From the NCBI RefSeq assembly GCF_022201045.2, contig NC_068564.1, positions 4,464,001-4,528,000 of the forward strand: 64,000 bases of DNA. Direction: 5' to 3'. Both the position numbers and the translations under genes were made by a program. The notes beneath the pieces were generated by a model. It ran no database searches. It was given only the letters and a program-made list of their open reading frames with translations, and was not told the DNA's origin. Origin of the DNA: Citrus sinensis. Taxonomy: Eukaryota > Streptophyta > Magnoliopsida > Sapindales > Rutaceae. This document shows, one piece after another, positions 12,501 to 28,340 of the stretch. Within the stretch, counting starts at the first letter, position 1. Each line of letters begins with the position of its first letter.

Positions 12501-13058
12501 TGAAGTTGATAAACCGACCAGTACAAGCAATTCTGTCGTCACATTCCCGCTGCAAACAAAAATAGAAACAAGTATCGTTTTCAACAGAATGTTGTAAAAG
12601 TATTAAAATAATAATAATAATAATAAAAAAAAAAAAAATTAACTAATTAATAGAAAAGAAAGCAGAGAATAACAAAAAGTGGGGTGTGTATATGAAAGAA
12701 AAGAAAAAGGAAAAGAAAAATAATAATTATAGAATTAAAAGTGTTTTTCACTCTAAGAAAGAAATAAAGAAATCTAGTAATCTACGTATGTGTTGTTTAA
12801 CTTCTTGAGGGTACTTTGGGAATGCGTGCTTCCTGTTTCTGGAAGCAAAGGGATAGCAGAGATGGTTGGTCCATGCTTCTGTTTTCTTTTCTTTTTTAAT
12901 TCAAGATTTATTTTGGGTATTAAAAATAAATAATATTAGCGATAATAAATTCATTCAATCCACTATCGTGAGATGGTGAATAGGTAGTAAAAATTATAAT
13001 GACATGTTACATTACTTAAAATATTAATGATTAGCACTAAAAATGGAGGAAATTTGTT
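9507..13058. other. Receptor kinase promoter side and intergenic DNA; no gene seen
   Basis: The first few hundred bases are the 5' UTR and promoter side of the receptor kinase. Beyond that is AT-rich DNA with homopolymer and simple repeats (TTTA near 11996, AAT near 12608). A segment near 11865-11900 resembles a worn SINE box B followed by a T run. Open frames of 73-117 codons show no domain and no consistent codon pattern. Confidence 0.5.
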
Positions 13059-13173
13059 GTGCAACTGTGGTACCGTGTTACAGTTGTATCCAGCCATTGG
13101 ATGCCAGTGGACCCTACCAATTTAAGTACATCCAACGGTTGGATGCAACTGTGGCACGGTACCACAGTTGCAC
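13059..13173. repeat. 115-bp fold-back (near-perfect hairpin)
   Basis: The first 45 bases, starting GTGCAACTGTGGTACCGTG, are matched as the reverse complement by the last 45 with about five mismatches. The loop is about 25 bases. It could be a small fold-back MITE or, if transcribed, a source of small RNA. No flanking target duplication is evident. Confidence 0.85.
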
Positions 13174-16100
13174 CGTAGTCTGATCCATAAAAATGACCTA
13201 ACATTTCAAAGAAACAAGAACAAAAAAAAAAAAAAAAAGGCATCAACTAATAGACTATACTCTTATAAGTACAACTCATATGGGGTTCAAAAATTTTCAC
13301 ATAAGATAAGAGCGCAACTATGCTGATGTTTTTGTTGGGGGACCAAGGCAGAAAACATAATTCTCATCTTCAAATTTTACATATTTTTTTGTCCATTAAT
13401 TTTCGTGTGTATAAATCCCATCAAGCTTTGTGATTTGTCAATTATAGTCAATATTGATGCTAATTTTAATTGACACCTTTGTGTTTGCACAGTTAGAGAG
13501 AGTGATTTCAATTTTGCAAAGCTTGTCAGGTAATCTCAATTTTAACAATTTTAAATAAGGTGACATTAATCTATTGAATAGTGGGATTAAGGGTCTGTTT
13601 GAGATTACTATTGAGAAGTTTAAAAGTAATTTTGAAAAGTTAAAAGTTAATTTCAATATTGAGAATTTTTTTAAATCATTTTTGAAAAAAATACTCTCTT
13701 ATAGTAGATTTCAAAAAGTAGGGAATAAATAGCTTTTCAAAAATTTAATTTTGAGAACTAATTTTATATTTCATAAACTTACATATATATCCTAATATAC
13801 ATTATAAAAAATCTAAAATTATTTGTCTTAATTAGGAAATAAATATCAAAATATTTATTTTGATTATCAATTATTATATATACATAATAAAAAATATTTT
13901 ATTTACTTATTTATGAATGTATAAGTAAATTTTATATATCATTTTGTCCGTTTTAGTCATTTATGTTTTTACAACACCTTAATTATAAGATCTACCACGC
14001 ACATTTTATTATTTTTAAAATTTACAGTATTTTTTAAAAAAATAATCAATTATTTAACTAATTTTTTTTACATTTAATTAATTTTATAGTACATTTATCA
14101 CTAATTATTTTTAAAGGTACATTATTAACATACGGACCTTAAGTAACAAATAATTTTATAAAATACGAAATTGATTGTTCGTTGTTCGTTGAAAAAAAGA
14201 AAGAAAAAAACAAACGCAGGTTGGTATGACCACGCTACTCGCCACGTATACAACAGGCGCGTGATTAACTTTTCCAGCCCAAAGACAAAAAAACAGTCGA
14301 TTGATAGTCAAAAGTACGAAACTACCCCAAATGCCAATAATAATGTACATCAGAGGGACCAAGGTACACAAAAAGCTACGCCAATCTGATCATTGGTGAT
14401 GTACACTGTGCACAACACAAAGCAAGCAAAAGAGGGACTGAGAATGCTCACTGGGTCCTACTTCAACTCTCCGGCCCACAACGCTTTGTCCCCTTCAAAC
14501 CCTTCATCATGTCCAAACAGCTGAAAGGTGAGTACGTGGCACGATCTGAATGGTTATCGAGGCAGCACGTGACTGTCATGTGCACTGATACCTGTTCTGG
14601 CAGGCGGGCCTGGGCTGGCGGGCGTGACGAGCAGGACCCTACCACTACCAGCAATTTAGTTGCAATTTTCGGGTATGATGATGTGTTCCCCACGCCACAT
14701 GCCCACGCGTAATTTTTGCCCGCGTCTCAATTTCCGCTTCTCAGCGGTCTGCGTCTTAATATCATTGGACTGTATTGTCCCTTCGCTTTCGTTCTAAAGA
14801 CAATAATATCTCAGTCTCGCCATTTTCTTTTTCTTTTTTTTTTCCTTTAAAAACTAATTTAGAACAATAATTTAAATATTTTAAACAATCCGCAGGACAA
14901 GAACTTTAAAAGGTAAAAGACAAGGCTTCGAAATAGCCATAGAAAGGATAGGAAATATTTATGTGCAAAGTGAATCAATTAACTGGATTATTAATTTACT
15001 TTTTAATTCTGTTGGGATTCCAGTATTTTGATGCAAAAGCGATATTTGATGTGGTTCTAATGTATGTTTTTAAAAATTTAACTCTCACAAAGAAGAAAAT
15101 ATCGCAATTGAAAAAAAATTATATATTATTAATAAAAAGCTTGTAGGCGTAGGAAACAAGCATAGCAAGCCTATTTGTGTGCTAATTAGAATTATCTTAT
15201 TTCTGATAAACTTATAACTCTTTATAAGAAAATGAATATAACTTAAAAAATAGTATATAAAACAAATCTTAATCAAACTAGAAAATATAAAACAAATCCT
15301 AATGAAACTAGAAAAGGGTATCTAAACTTATAGCTTCACTTTACTTATCCTACATCAATTCCTATTCTATTTTCACCATACTTCATATATTAAGGTTTGT
15401 CTTTTCTGAATACTGATTTTGAGACCTTTTATCTAACTGCTAAAGTTTTTGTGTTATTGATTTATTTAATATGATACCAAAATTAATGTCTCGTGTTCAG
15501 AATTTCGTTTGTACGTGTTCACCCTATGTTATCAATTAAAAATAACCAAATCAATATATAAATAAGTGCATTAGTGGGGTTTAATTTCTTTTAAAAAAAT
15601 TTAGAAAACATATCTGGCCTTTCTGTGACCAATATTCGAACTGCACTATCATCACAAACCGATCTAAAACTATTCCAACCCAAAAGCAATATGAATTGAT
15701 CACAGGTTTAACATTAGTTATTTGATTTGCATCTACTGCATCAAGCAATTCCGATTACATCAGAAACCTGAATGCTTCAAAAGCATTTTGTTGTCATATA
15801 TTATTTGGCAAGCCATCCCAGCTGATGATATTGGTTATTAACCTCAAATTTTGCTTTGTTTAGAGTGAGAGTACATGACAACGCACATGGGCTCACGGCA
15901 GATTGCAGGAGATTTCAGCTAGTTGGACCACATATGCATGTACATTGGAGACAGAAATTCACATTGCATATAAAAATTTTATTATAGTGTTTTAACAAAT
16001 TGTCTCCATTGATGAGACAAAGAATTGGTTTGGTGGAATAGTACTTCAAAGAATTGGTTTGGTGTAATAGTACTTCAAAATCTTGGATTTTCAACGTAGA

Positions 16101-19100
16101 TGGAATGTAATGACATATTGGCATTGACAGAGACATTAAATGATGAAGAGAACTGTGGTCTCTGCTTAGTACTTACTCTTTTAACTGAAGTTTAGTATAT
16201 GGTGCGTATTAAGGACTTGATATTCTATTAACTGAAGTTTAGTAAATAGCAACATATATAGTGGGAATGGAATGTCGACCACCACAGGATGAGATGATCT
16301 TTTATTACGAGGGTGAGTGTTGCAAGTGATTTGGGATTACGTGTTTAAACCCCTCAAGAGATGCCCGCCCAAACTGAACTATTTACTTCACCTGGGAATA
16401 ATATACTACTGGACACCAATCCACGATTGCTAAAGATCGCTAAAGAGAAAATGTTAACTTGTTTTGTATTATTTCTTTTGCGTTTTCATCGGCTTAGGTC
16501 CCCTCCTTTGTGGTCAAGCAGGATAAGAAACTCAGTACACGCTGAAGGTTCCTCTTCAAAGGTCTACCCCGCCTGGTCACGTACGGATCATCATGAGTGT
16601 TTTTTCTTCAACAGGAGGCCACCTATTATCCCACAAATGCTGTTAAATTTTAATTACAATGTTGTGCTACCATGAATAATTCAAATTTAATAATATGTAG
16701 ACGTAAATTATACGTGTTGACTAAATTTGAGTATTTCTTACCTTGTACGAGTTGATTTTAAAATATCGTAGTTTATAATTGAATCCATGTTCATTTTCTA
16801 GTGATCGGTGGACTGCTTAACAACTGCTAAATTGAGTTACTATATATTTAGCCTGATAGAAGAAAGACTATTAATAAGCAAATGCATAATTAAAGTTGCA
16901 AAGCAAAAAAGACTAGCTAGTAATAACTAATAATAAGCCAAAAGCATGTGCGGCAAAAAGAAATAATTAAGCAGCAGCAAGATCCAAATTGCCTCGTTGA
17001 AAGAAAGGAGGCCAAAAAAAAAAAAAAAGTGAACGTTAGGGTTCCACAAGAGAATGATGAAAGAATTGAACATACAGGAAAAACCAAAAACAAGATTGGC
17101 TTACGTTAAAGAGAGTGGGGTTTTATAAGTGGCTCCCACTTTAATTTTTGTGCAGCACAAAAATATAACACTGTGGCATTACCCTTGGCTGGTGGCCACT
17201 CTCAGTGTTTTGACTTCTCTCTCTCTCTCTCTCATGAATTGTCATTTTCTTTCTTTCTTTTTTTTATCTCAATAGTATGACTGTTCATGGTTAAGTGGAG
17301 AACAAAATTATTAGGGTTTGAAGGAGAGAGTGTTATTGCCATGTGAGACCTTACTCTAAGTCAAGATTTAGACCTTAATATAAAGTTAATTATCTCTATG
17401 CAGGCTTAGGTGTGTGACTGACAAGCACCAATGGGATTACTCCATTTGGCTTTGTAAGGGTGTGGTGAGAAATTCGGTGCAATGTGATTGGAGTGTAATT
17501 TTCACTTGCTTTGGATGCAATTTTGGGGGTCCATGAATGTGTGATGATAACATATTATCAAGACCAAGTTGAACTTATGGAATTAATATCATGCAAGAAA
17601 ATTTTCCGCTATGGAATTATATGGTTTTGTGCCATGTTATGTATGAAGTTGCCCACACTTCTCTACCATTTGATTTATTTGTGGATTAATCACATGGCTA
17701 CGGTCAATAATGATCACCGAGAAGTGATTCAAGAATAACGAAGAATTAATGTATGAGCATACGGTTGCTAGTTAACTAAGTCACTAAATTTTATTTGTGG
17801 TATACAAAAAAATTTAGGTCATTCGAACCACGTTCATGCGTGGGAAAGAAGTTGAGATGTCATCAAATTATAAATAAATAAATAAGATTTATGAGAATAG
17901 TTGTAAATTTAGATTTTATTGACTATGATTACGCGTTTTCAATTCTAAAATTATGAAATGATCGGCAACATAATTTTTTTCTTAATTATGATAATCAACT
18001 AGTGATACAACGATTATGAGAAAAATTGTATATTCGAATATCTTGGAGATCTACAATGTTGTCCCAAAGTGTTATATTCTTTAAATAAGTCAACATTGTA
18101 TTTGATGACAATATAGATATTGATTACCAATAAGAACCAAAAGTGACATAGGGCTAAAGCACCATAATTTTGTTGTTTATCATGAAAAATTAAAAAAAAA
18201 AATGGCCGAACTTTTTGGCTAATTAGAAAGTGAAGGAGGGTAATTAAGAGAGATATATGAATATCCATGTGATTACCAACTAAAACAATAATCACAAATT
18301 TGAAACCTTTTGAAATCTCCTTTGGATCTTTGTTGCCTTAGAGATTTTAACGAGATAATGATCCTCAAGAGGGAAATTGGAAAAAAATAAAAAGACAAAA
18401 AAGGGTCCCATATAATCATTACCAGCATGTTCTATCACTCGCTGTTTGTTGAAGAAAAGATACTTTAACGTGAATATATGAGAAGGCGCTGTCACTTATT
18501 TTGGATAGCGAGTGAGGAAATTTGAATAGACAGCCTAATGATTTAGACCTTCCAAAGTAAAGGCATGAGAAAAATAATTTGTTATTTTTTTATTACATAA
18601 AAAACAAAGTAGTGAAATAGGCAGTGAGTTTTTTTTTTTTTTAATTTTTATAAATAAAATAAAAAGATAGTGGGTTTTTGGGGAATTGCCATTGTATATC
18701 GTAAAGTTTTAGCTGGGGAAAAAAAAAATGTCTGCATGGCTTCTTCTATATATATTAGCATGTTCTTTGCAATATTAATTGCTTCTGATATACACATATT
18801 GGTTTCTTCTTTTGATGGAGCATGCTTGTGCTGAAACCCATATGAATAATGTCGTAAATGAACAGAATTTTTGAACGTTCATATAGGATAAAACTATATA
18901 TGAAGATTGTTGGTTGTTTTAGTTAGTGACTTTATTATTATTATTATTATTATTATTATTTGGTTGGCACACTTTTATGGATTTCTTCTTCTTTTTTAAC
19001 TTGGGCCATTTTTGATGATTTTTAAAAATAACCACTCAAAAGACAATAATAAACCACGTTGTCTATTAAGTCTTCAGCAGTCTAAGAAGCAAATACATGC

Positions 19101-20890
19101 ATAATTTGGAGGTTTATAGTGAAATGTTCTTAATAATATTCATTGTTTAATTATCTTATTAACAACGTACTTGCGAGTATATTTTTATATAAAATAGTTT
19201 TTATTTTAAAAACACTTCCTACAAAAATTTCCTGCAGTGTTTTTTTCTATTTTTCAAATAAGCATTTTAATCAAAAAAACAAAAAAACTGATAAAATGTT
19301 TTTGACAATATCAAAAGTACTCTCAAGCCTAGTTATCCTAATAACAATTGCTTAGAATATTTCTTCATTGCTAGTTTCCTATATTTTGATGATTAATTTT
19401 CAGGGTTTTGTACACGTAACCCCTTCATCTTGGTTTAAATGGCACTTCTCCATGCTTTCCTGTGCTTTGATGCAAAGGATAAGGTAATGCAATATGCATG
19501 GAAATCCACTAGGATTCCAACCTCTTAAGCAAAATCTCAAAACCATCATCATTTTGTTATAGAAAATGGAAGCCACTTTATACCCAATTTCAAATGTGGT
19601 TTAGTTGGATACTTGTCTAGACTCTAAACTCTAGTCTACCTCTTAATCATAAGTTTCATTTCCCCCCTTTTTTTTTCTAACTCCTTTACTTTTTCTTTCT
19701 CAAGCTTTCAAAGCTTATAATTACCAAGTGCTCTTCTTGTTTGTTGTTGGTCTCACCTGAATATCTCATGAAGTAAAATTGGAGGACAACCCACGCACCC
19801 GTGGGCTTCCTATGAATCATCACAATTGCATCTTTATTGCCCCTGTTTGCTTTTGTTTTACTCGTTTGCACAATTTTTCAACAACCCACCTGCAAAATTT
19901 CTTCAAATATACGTATACTAATTATGGGGGGTTAATCATAAGAAACCTTTGTAATAAATAAAGTTGCCCCATGCTCATTACAATGGGGCCGTTGGCTCAT
20001 GCTATTATAATTGCTATTATGGCTGTTTTAAACGTTTTACTACTTTTTTCTTATTAGTTCATGACACTTGGATCTTGCCTTATTCATAGCAAGAAAGCAT
20101 TTATTAACAAAATCGCTATTGACAAAGATACTGTAAATTTGTAACGTTACATATTGAAAAAAGGAAAAAAAAAAATTGTATGATTTTCGCAGTATGTCAT
20201 CATAAACCTGTGGCTCAGTGATGCTCCAGGCCACTAGAACATACACCCATACTGCCGACTACTAATTATTAGTAAGATGGCCATGAGCACGAGATTTCAG
20301 TAGGCATGAACTAAAGTAACCAAAAAAGTTACTTTACCTCTGGAATATTATCGTTCGCAAAAGTTGTGGATACCAGGTATCCCACCAAATATTTCTTTCA
20401 TTTTTCCAAGCATAAAATACTTGAGAATATACCACCAGCAAGATATGAACAAACCCAGAAAGTGAGGTGAGGTAAAAAAAACTCTTCTCATATCAACTAA
20501 CCTAGAAAATCTTAGGATCAGTCCCAATCAGAATACAAAATCCCAGCAGGATAGTGACCTGAAGAGAGTGTGTAATACAGAAAAGTAGCAACGCAACGAG
20601 GAAAATCAAGTGGTCTTAAGTTCGTAAACCAAGATGCTGTTAGTTACCTTGCTTCTATTTTGTTGCAATTGTGGAGTACTTGAATTTGTAGTGGGGATGT
20701 AAATTTCCAATAACTTGGCTCAGTAATTCTTATGTGGTGCACCCTAGATCAAATGAATCGTTCGTAACTCCTCAACCCATCATGACTGGCCGTTTCACAA
20801 GTCATTCTGTGGTTCATCATATGTAATCACAGAGTGGGAGGTAAAAAATGAGAACTGCAGCTGAATGGTTTAGTCCTCGTTCTCACTTCT
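13174..20890. other. Long intergenic region; no gene supported
   Basis: About 7.7 kb of AT-rich DNA without a supportable gene. Points seen: a more GC-rich patch at about 14460-14740 with an ACGTGGC motif (14534) and a CACGTG G-box (14566); a 29-bp tandem duplication at 16018-16078; CT microsatellite at about 17217-17234; and an ATT microsatellite near 18933-18960. The last part (20300-20890) should include the 3' UTR of the downstream minus-strand gene. Open frames up to 104 codons show no recognisable domain. Confidence 0.5.
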
Positions 20891-23800
20891 TCAGTCCTTG
20901 TGATTGCGAAAACGGATAATTTTGTAGATAAAAGATCTCTCCCGGTGATAACTATTGATGAAACCAAACCCAAAAAAAAAAAAAATGATTACAATAATGA
21001 GAGTATATTTCAGCACAAAAATGAATAAATACAATGAAGGTAAGTTGTATAATAAAAGGTAATACGAAAATGAGGTTTTTGATGTATGCCCCCCCATTGG
21101 GAACGTGTTATAAAAGTTGAAATTATAAACAGCATATGTAATCTTACCATTTAAATAATTTATTATAATCAATCTTTTTATCATACTACTTCCTTTATAT
21201 AGAATGGTAACATTATTTAAAGCTTTTAGAATGCTCAAAAAGTGATATTGAGAAGTAATTATAAATTTCAAGAGGACAATGAGAACCAGAAGATACTTAC
21301 ATCACAATGGAAGAAATGCAGAAGCAAGTTAACCCGACTGAAAAATGAATTAAGAAGGTTGCCCAGAAATCTTGGCGGTCCAAAAAAATCCTCTCAGAAA
21401 AAAGAGTGATTACACCTGAAACCAACAGAATTGGCCAACCTGAAGGCAAGCTGCTGCGAAAAGAAAAGGAGGAAGAGCCCTGCAGAATAGAAAAATTAAA
21501 CTTATACAGCATTAGGTCGAGGCATCAATAGCCATAAAATGCCCTAATAGCATAAAAGCGCCAAACCTGGAAATAATGCTTGATAAATATTGCAGAGTAG
21601 ATAATCCTCAGAATCATATCTTCACAGCAGTCAAGAAACTCAAAATGCAACAACTAAATGCTTATTTCAATACTTCATATATGATGAGACACATTATGCA
21701 TTTAAAGAAATGGACTTAAGCTCTCACTCTCAAAATCATAAAAATCTTTCCTGCATTTATAACCCTCAGACAATTTAAGTTGGATTCTATAGCTATACCA
21801 CAAATATAGGAATAGATTATGCCTAGGCTGACAATGACAATGTAAAAGGATACTTAAAGAATTTGCAAGAATTAAACCAACTGCACCAGCTGACTGTATT
21901 AGTATGACATTCATGACAATATATATCACTGAGAACACAAGCAATGAATCATTTGAGCGTTTGAGTTGGTCCTCTGTGGCAACTGCATGTAGAAATGCTT
22001 CAGATGTTCCTGATGCAAAATTGAAAGATAAATCATCAAAGTTCTGCAAACACCATCAAAGGCATGGTTGTTAGATGTTTATTTGTGTCACAACTTAATA
22101 TCTACTTAAGATTGAAAATTAATCCTAAGTTTCCAACACTATAATCTAAGGGCATATCACCCAAGATATTTGTGTTTCCAAAGAACTGAAAATTTTTTAT
22201 AAGATATTATGTGCTGATCTCACTACTAATAAGAACTTGTTATGGATTGTTACTACAGCCTTCTATTATGAAATACAACAAAAACTATCACAATCACTAA
22301 ATGAAAAAGAATGAAATAAATTGTGGACGGTGCAATCTATAGTGTTTATATGGGTTCAAGTAACAAACATTTATATACTTAAGAAAGAAGTAATTGATAA
22401 GCACCACAAAAAAAAGTTACTAACCATTCATAGCCAGAACAACCACATAAAGACAATAGTACCGAAGGGCCGTTGACGCTTCTCCATCACTCCATTTCTT
22501 ACCATACAACAGTCTCACCAGGGAGTAAGAGTAACTTGGACCGAATGCCATAAACACAAGACCTACAGGGCATGAAATATAGTAGTATAGCAAGGAAGTT
22601 CTAAGAGGCAGAAGCTTATTCCATATACCCAATAACACTGATAGTTAAGCAAATACCCTTCACCACAAAATTAAATTCATAAATGGGAAGAGAAAATTTG
22701 AGCTCAATAAAGAACATACCAATCAACAGGACAAGCTTCAGAGCCTCAGCAAGGCTATTTCCAATTTTCTTGCTTTTCTGTGGGTATTGACCTGCAAAGA
22801 GAAAAACCTCTTATCAAATTAGCACCTGCTTCGTCTATGAAGGTGAGCCAATGCACATTCACAAAAAACTTAAATTGATGAAACATAAATTACTTAGTCC
22901 CTTCGGAGGCTCAAATGAAATTTTCCACTAAGAAAGCATACGGGTTAATGAAAAAGTGCGTTAAAAAAGAACATACTGATTTTAAGTGTACCTACAAGAT
23001 GCTATCTTGTCAAAGAAAACAACAGTAAAGAAAATTGGACACACCCACATTTAGTCATTAAATATTAGACCATTCAAGAGAGGAGATTCAGCCACTAAAA
23101 ACATAAACTAATTCATATTTGGAAAACAGTACACGTTTCATGTACATCAAGATGGCATCCACAAACCACAACCAGTCAAACAAAGACCACTTGCAAAAAG
23201 TTTTAAACTAACCCTCTCCCAAAATATGGTTGTCTGATGCATTTAAGAAATAATAGATTGAAGAGATTCATAAAGAATCAATCAATGTATTCGCTTCTAA
23301 TTGGTGCAATTTCTCCAGAAAGCAAAAGACATAATTTGGAAGCATGGTCCCAATTCTGAGGCTGCAGGTTCTGGTTAATGCTTATTGAAATCTAATCTAA
23401 TGCCAGTTGCAAAATTCTAAAATCTTACTGGAGTTTGCATACCTACTTCGTCTTCTAAGGGTATTGTCAGTATAACTGAAGTATTTCATTATCCAATCAT
23501 TAAGAGAAAATGAAGCCCATCCATGTGGCCATATTTATCCATGCATCCATATAAGATCAGGAAAACCATGAAGGAAAGAAATAAACCTGATGCAGACCTG
23601 GCAAATGTAGCGTATGAACTTTCTTCAAAAGGAAGAAACACCATTCTCACCACTAAGCTCCCTGGAATGCAACAAGCAAATCATTATCTAACAGAAAACA
23701 ACAATAATAATAAAGAAAACATTATGAGAATGTTCACATTTCCCAAACATCAGCCTCAGAATTGTAATCAAACGCTCTAAGCTGTAACTCTGCAAGGTAC

Positions 23801-26011
23801 AGGAAGCCTTACCAGCCACTTACCTAATTTATCTACAAGTCCATATACTGCCTGGTTATATGGAGTGTCTAACCATACGAGTACCAACTTTTCTCCTTCC
23901 TGGAGAAGCAACTTCCGAAAAGATTGAAAGGTAAATAGGGTACACATGTTTGCAAGCTGCTTATCATAACTCATCATATTTCCTAGTCTGCAAAAGGCCA
24001 AATGATGTTACCTGTTTACTTGTATAATGACAAATAAATAAGTAGATACTAAAACATCTAAGAAAACAATGAATAATCTATTTTGGATAAATATGAAGGT
24101 AACCTGAAGCAAGAAGTGTAAGAGCATAATACGATGAGTTTTCTACAAGAAATAAAAACTGCAGTACAATAGCTAAAAACCAGTACTTGCATAGGCTTAG
24201 CAAGGGAAGGGAGTGCCAAGATTAAGAAGTCATAGTATGACTGCCACGGGTTACCTAGATGATATGATATTTGACCATGCACTATCCCACTATTGTTAAT
24301 TTCTATATCGGGAAATGGACTTGTGCATATCCCAAGCATACTAATCAGCAAAGAGAAAAAGATGTCCAACAGAAAAGAATCCATACCTGAAAGGAAAAAG
24401 ATCGGAAGTTTTAAAAGCACCAAAAAGAAGAAAATAGCCCCAGTAGCCTACGAACAAGGAAGCTGCATATGCAACTTGTGATAAAGCAAAGACAATCCCC
24501 TTCTCCTGTAAAAGTTAAGTAAATTACTGACAATGAGCAGCCATGTCATGCAAATTATCAAACTTAGCATAGAAAACATTGTAGATATCCCACACAAATT
24601 ACAATAAACCAGAGTGAAGGATCTCCACAGGCATAAATTCTAGGATGTCTCCAAGCGGACCACGCTCATAAAAACGTTTATAACTTTTCTGTCAGATGAA
24701 AATATACAATATACATCGTCAATCATTCATATTGCCAACCAACACAAGAATTATCCACACATGCCAGAAAAAGAGGGTCGTGTTTACATATCATGTGTAG
24801 CAATATTAGTTGAAGCGAGGTGCATCCAAAGGTAGAACATAAAAAATTAGCAGCATGCTAGCAACTAAAGGTACAGCTATATCAAGGGCACATAGAAAAA
24901 TGGAGTCAAATCAAAATAGCATCTGAGAAATAGGGAAAAATTGAACGATAGCCAATGAATCAAAGCATTAAAAAGGTATCAAGATGCAGAGTCTGGATCA
25001 GGGTAATTAGGCAGATTGCAACATCTAACATCTTGATTGAAGACTTTTAGTCCAATTAAAGCACATACCATCTCATACTGTTTAACAATGAGAATGCACA
25101 TTGTAAAACAACGGGAAAATGTAGCCACAGTTTCAACCACCAACCGGAGTCTGAGAAGAAGCAAGTTCTGAGAAAGTATATACAAAGGTTCAGCCAGGAG
25201 CTCCAATACGCATGCAAAACCTGCCATATAAATTCAATTGAATCATAAATAATTTGTTTTTGAATCAAGATAACATTGTATTAGAAAAAAGCCAATATAT
25301 AATTAGAAATGTACCATTAATGAAAATAGCTTGCGCATATGGATTAGAATAATTCAACCCTTGCCACCACAAGACGAAGAAACATGCTCCAATGGTTATA
25401 AATATTCCAAGTGGGAGCGTCAGCCAAGCCACTTTCAGTAGCTTCGCTGCGTTTTCTTCCCTCGAAGCACCATCGCTGCAGCACATGGGATTGGAGGGGT
25501 AAAATTGAATATATTTCAGTATTTGCATAGTCTTACTTTCATTTGGCAACTATTTTAAAAATCTCAAGCAAATGATCTCATTAAAACATAATGGATAAAA
25601 ATAGACTTTAAAAAAAAAAAAGCATGCTTCTAGAAATTATTTATATTAAAACGCAAAAATAAAAGGATGAATGAATGAGAGAGAGTAAGAACCATTTGAT
25701 GTCAGCGCGCATGCAGGCTCGGCGGAATCCTTCTCGACTGAGGAACAAAACGCACGTGACAAAAAGATGGAATTGAACTGCGTAAATCTGAGAAATGAGA
25801 AAATTAAAAAAGTCGCCGCCGCGAACCAAAAAAATAAATATTAAAGAGAAAGGATGAATGAAATAGTTACGGCGTAATCCGCTTCGGTGAGGTGCCTGAC
25901 GATCCATGAATTGAAAACGAAAGGGATTCCTCGAGACAGAAACTGAGTTGCTAATAAGTATTTGAAAGTGCGCGATAGACTCGTGGAATGATCCACTGGT
26001 GCCCTCGACAT
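20891..26011 (-). CDS. RFT1: RFT1 family protein (dolichol-linked oligosaccharide flipping)
   Basis: Homologue of yeast, human and plant RFT1. This multi-span ER membrane protein is needed for moving Man5GlcNAc2-PP-dolichol to the lumen side in N-glycosylation; whether it is itself the flippase is debated. I assembled 13 exons: 25871-26011, 25693-25787, 25315-25475, 25069-25220, 24387-24505, 23824-23987, 23587-23661, 22720-22791, 22425-22562, 21854-22009, 21567-21619, 21301-21479 and 20891-20951. Coding length is 1566 bases, 521 residues, and every junction keeps phase. Recognisable runs are [19 protein letters not shown] at the N terminus, [20 protein letters not shown] with the following [11 protein letters not shown] in the middle, and [14 protein letters not shown] at the end. 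Hydrophobic segments occur throughout, as expected for 12 or more spans. Internal open frames at 24058 and 21702 are exons running on into introns. Confidence 0.92.
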
Positions 26012-26170
26012 TTCGAATTTATTAATTGGATCGATTGTTTTAGCGGTTTTCGCTTTTATTATACAACAGCTTGTGTAATTTGATTTTGATCTATATAAAT
26101 GGAAAGCCTTTAACGACAAGGCTACAGTGTTCTAGACTTCGGATTTTCGCTGACATGTCAGCTGCTGTCG

Positions 26171-26181
26171 TGGGCTGGGCT
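26171..26181 (+). promoter_or_regulatory. Tandem site II (TGGGCY) motifs upstream of RFT1
   Basis: Two overlapping TGGGCT motifs lie 160 bp upstream of the RFT1 start codon. Site II elements are common in promoters of plant housekeeping genes and are bound by TCP factors. They work in either orientation. Function here is inferred from sequence and position. Confidence 0.5.
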
Positions 26182-26754
26182 CTGTTTTCTTTTTTTTGCG
26201 TTTTTTCCTTTTTAATTTTAACATTATTAATATTAGTTAAAATTGAAACATAATATAATTCTATTAGAACTTGAAAAACACATATTAAAGGAATAGAATA
26301 GCAATTTAATTTAGAAATTAAATTAATTGAACAATTATGGATTTAGAGTATGCATACGTAAAGATATTCAGAACGTATTGGTTTTTTCAATACTTTTACG
26401 AATCATAAAATAAATTTTGCTTAGTTGCACATAAATCCGCACATTATTATCACCTTCACATTAGTAATATTCAGCAGAGTTCTCTTTCAATATCACTAGT
26501 AAAACAGAAAGGCAGAAACATCACTCCCCTACTATGAAGAAGAATAGACGGACACGGAATGAATCCCACAAATATAGAAGGTATTCATCGGATAAAACAA
26601 TCCATAGGAATTACAATATTCAATTGCCCAAATGAAACAAAATTAACCATGATGCAGCAAAAACTAACCCAAAACACTTGTTTCGGAGTTCAAACTCAAC
26701 AGCAATTAAACTAGGTTGATAATGTGAAAAACACAAAGTAAACAATACAGAAGT

Positions 26755-28234
<1,480 letters not shown>

Positions 28235-28330
28235 TGTTCGATCGTCGAGCTCACCTGTGCTGTGATGATAAGAGTTTTCGGCTGAGAAGCCGCGACTGCA
28301 GGAGATATAGGATATGAACGAGTCTCTCTA

Positions 28331-28340
28331 CTAGGGTTTT
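28331..28340 (-). promoter_or_regulatory. Telo-box in the RPL15 promoter
   Basis: On the minus strand the sequence reads AAAACCCTAG about 100 bp upstream of the RPL15 ATG. AAACCCTA telo-boxes are typical of plant ribosomal protein gene promoters, near the transcription start. Confidence 0.6.

Noticed and set aside
16361..16675. 104-codon plus-strand frame in a less AT-rich patch
   Set aside because: Neither this frame nor the alternatives gave a protein family I recognise. It might be a worn pseudogene, but I cannot support it.
24058..24423. 121-codon hydrophobic minus-strand frame in the RFT1 region
   Set aside because: It is intron sequence read on from exon 5. The donor at 24386 and acceptor before 23987 give an in-phase join matching the family.
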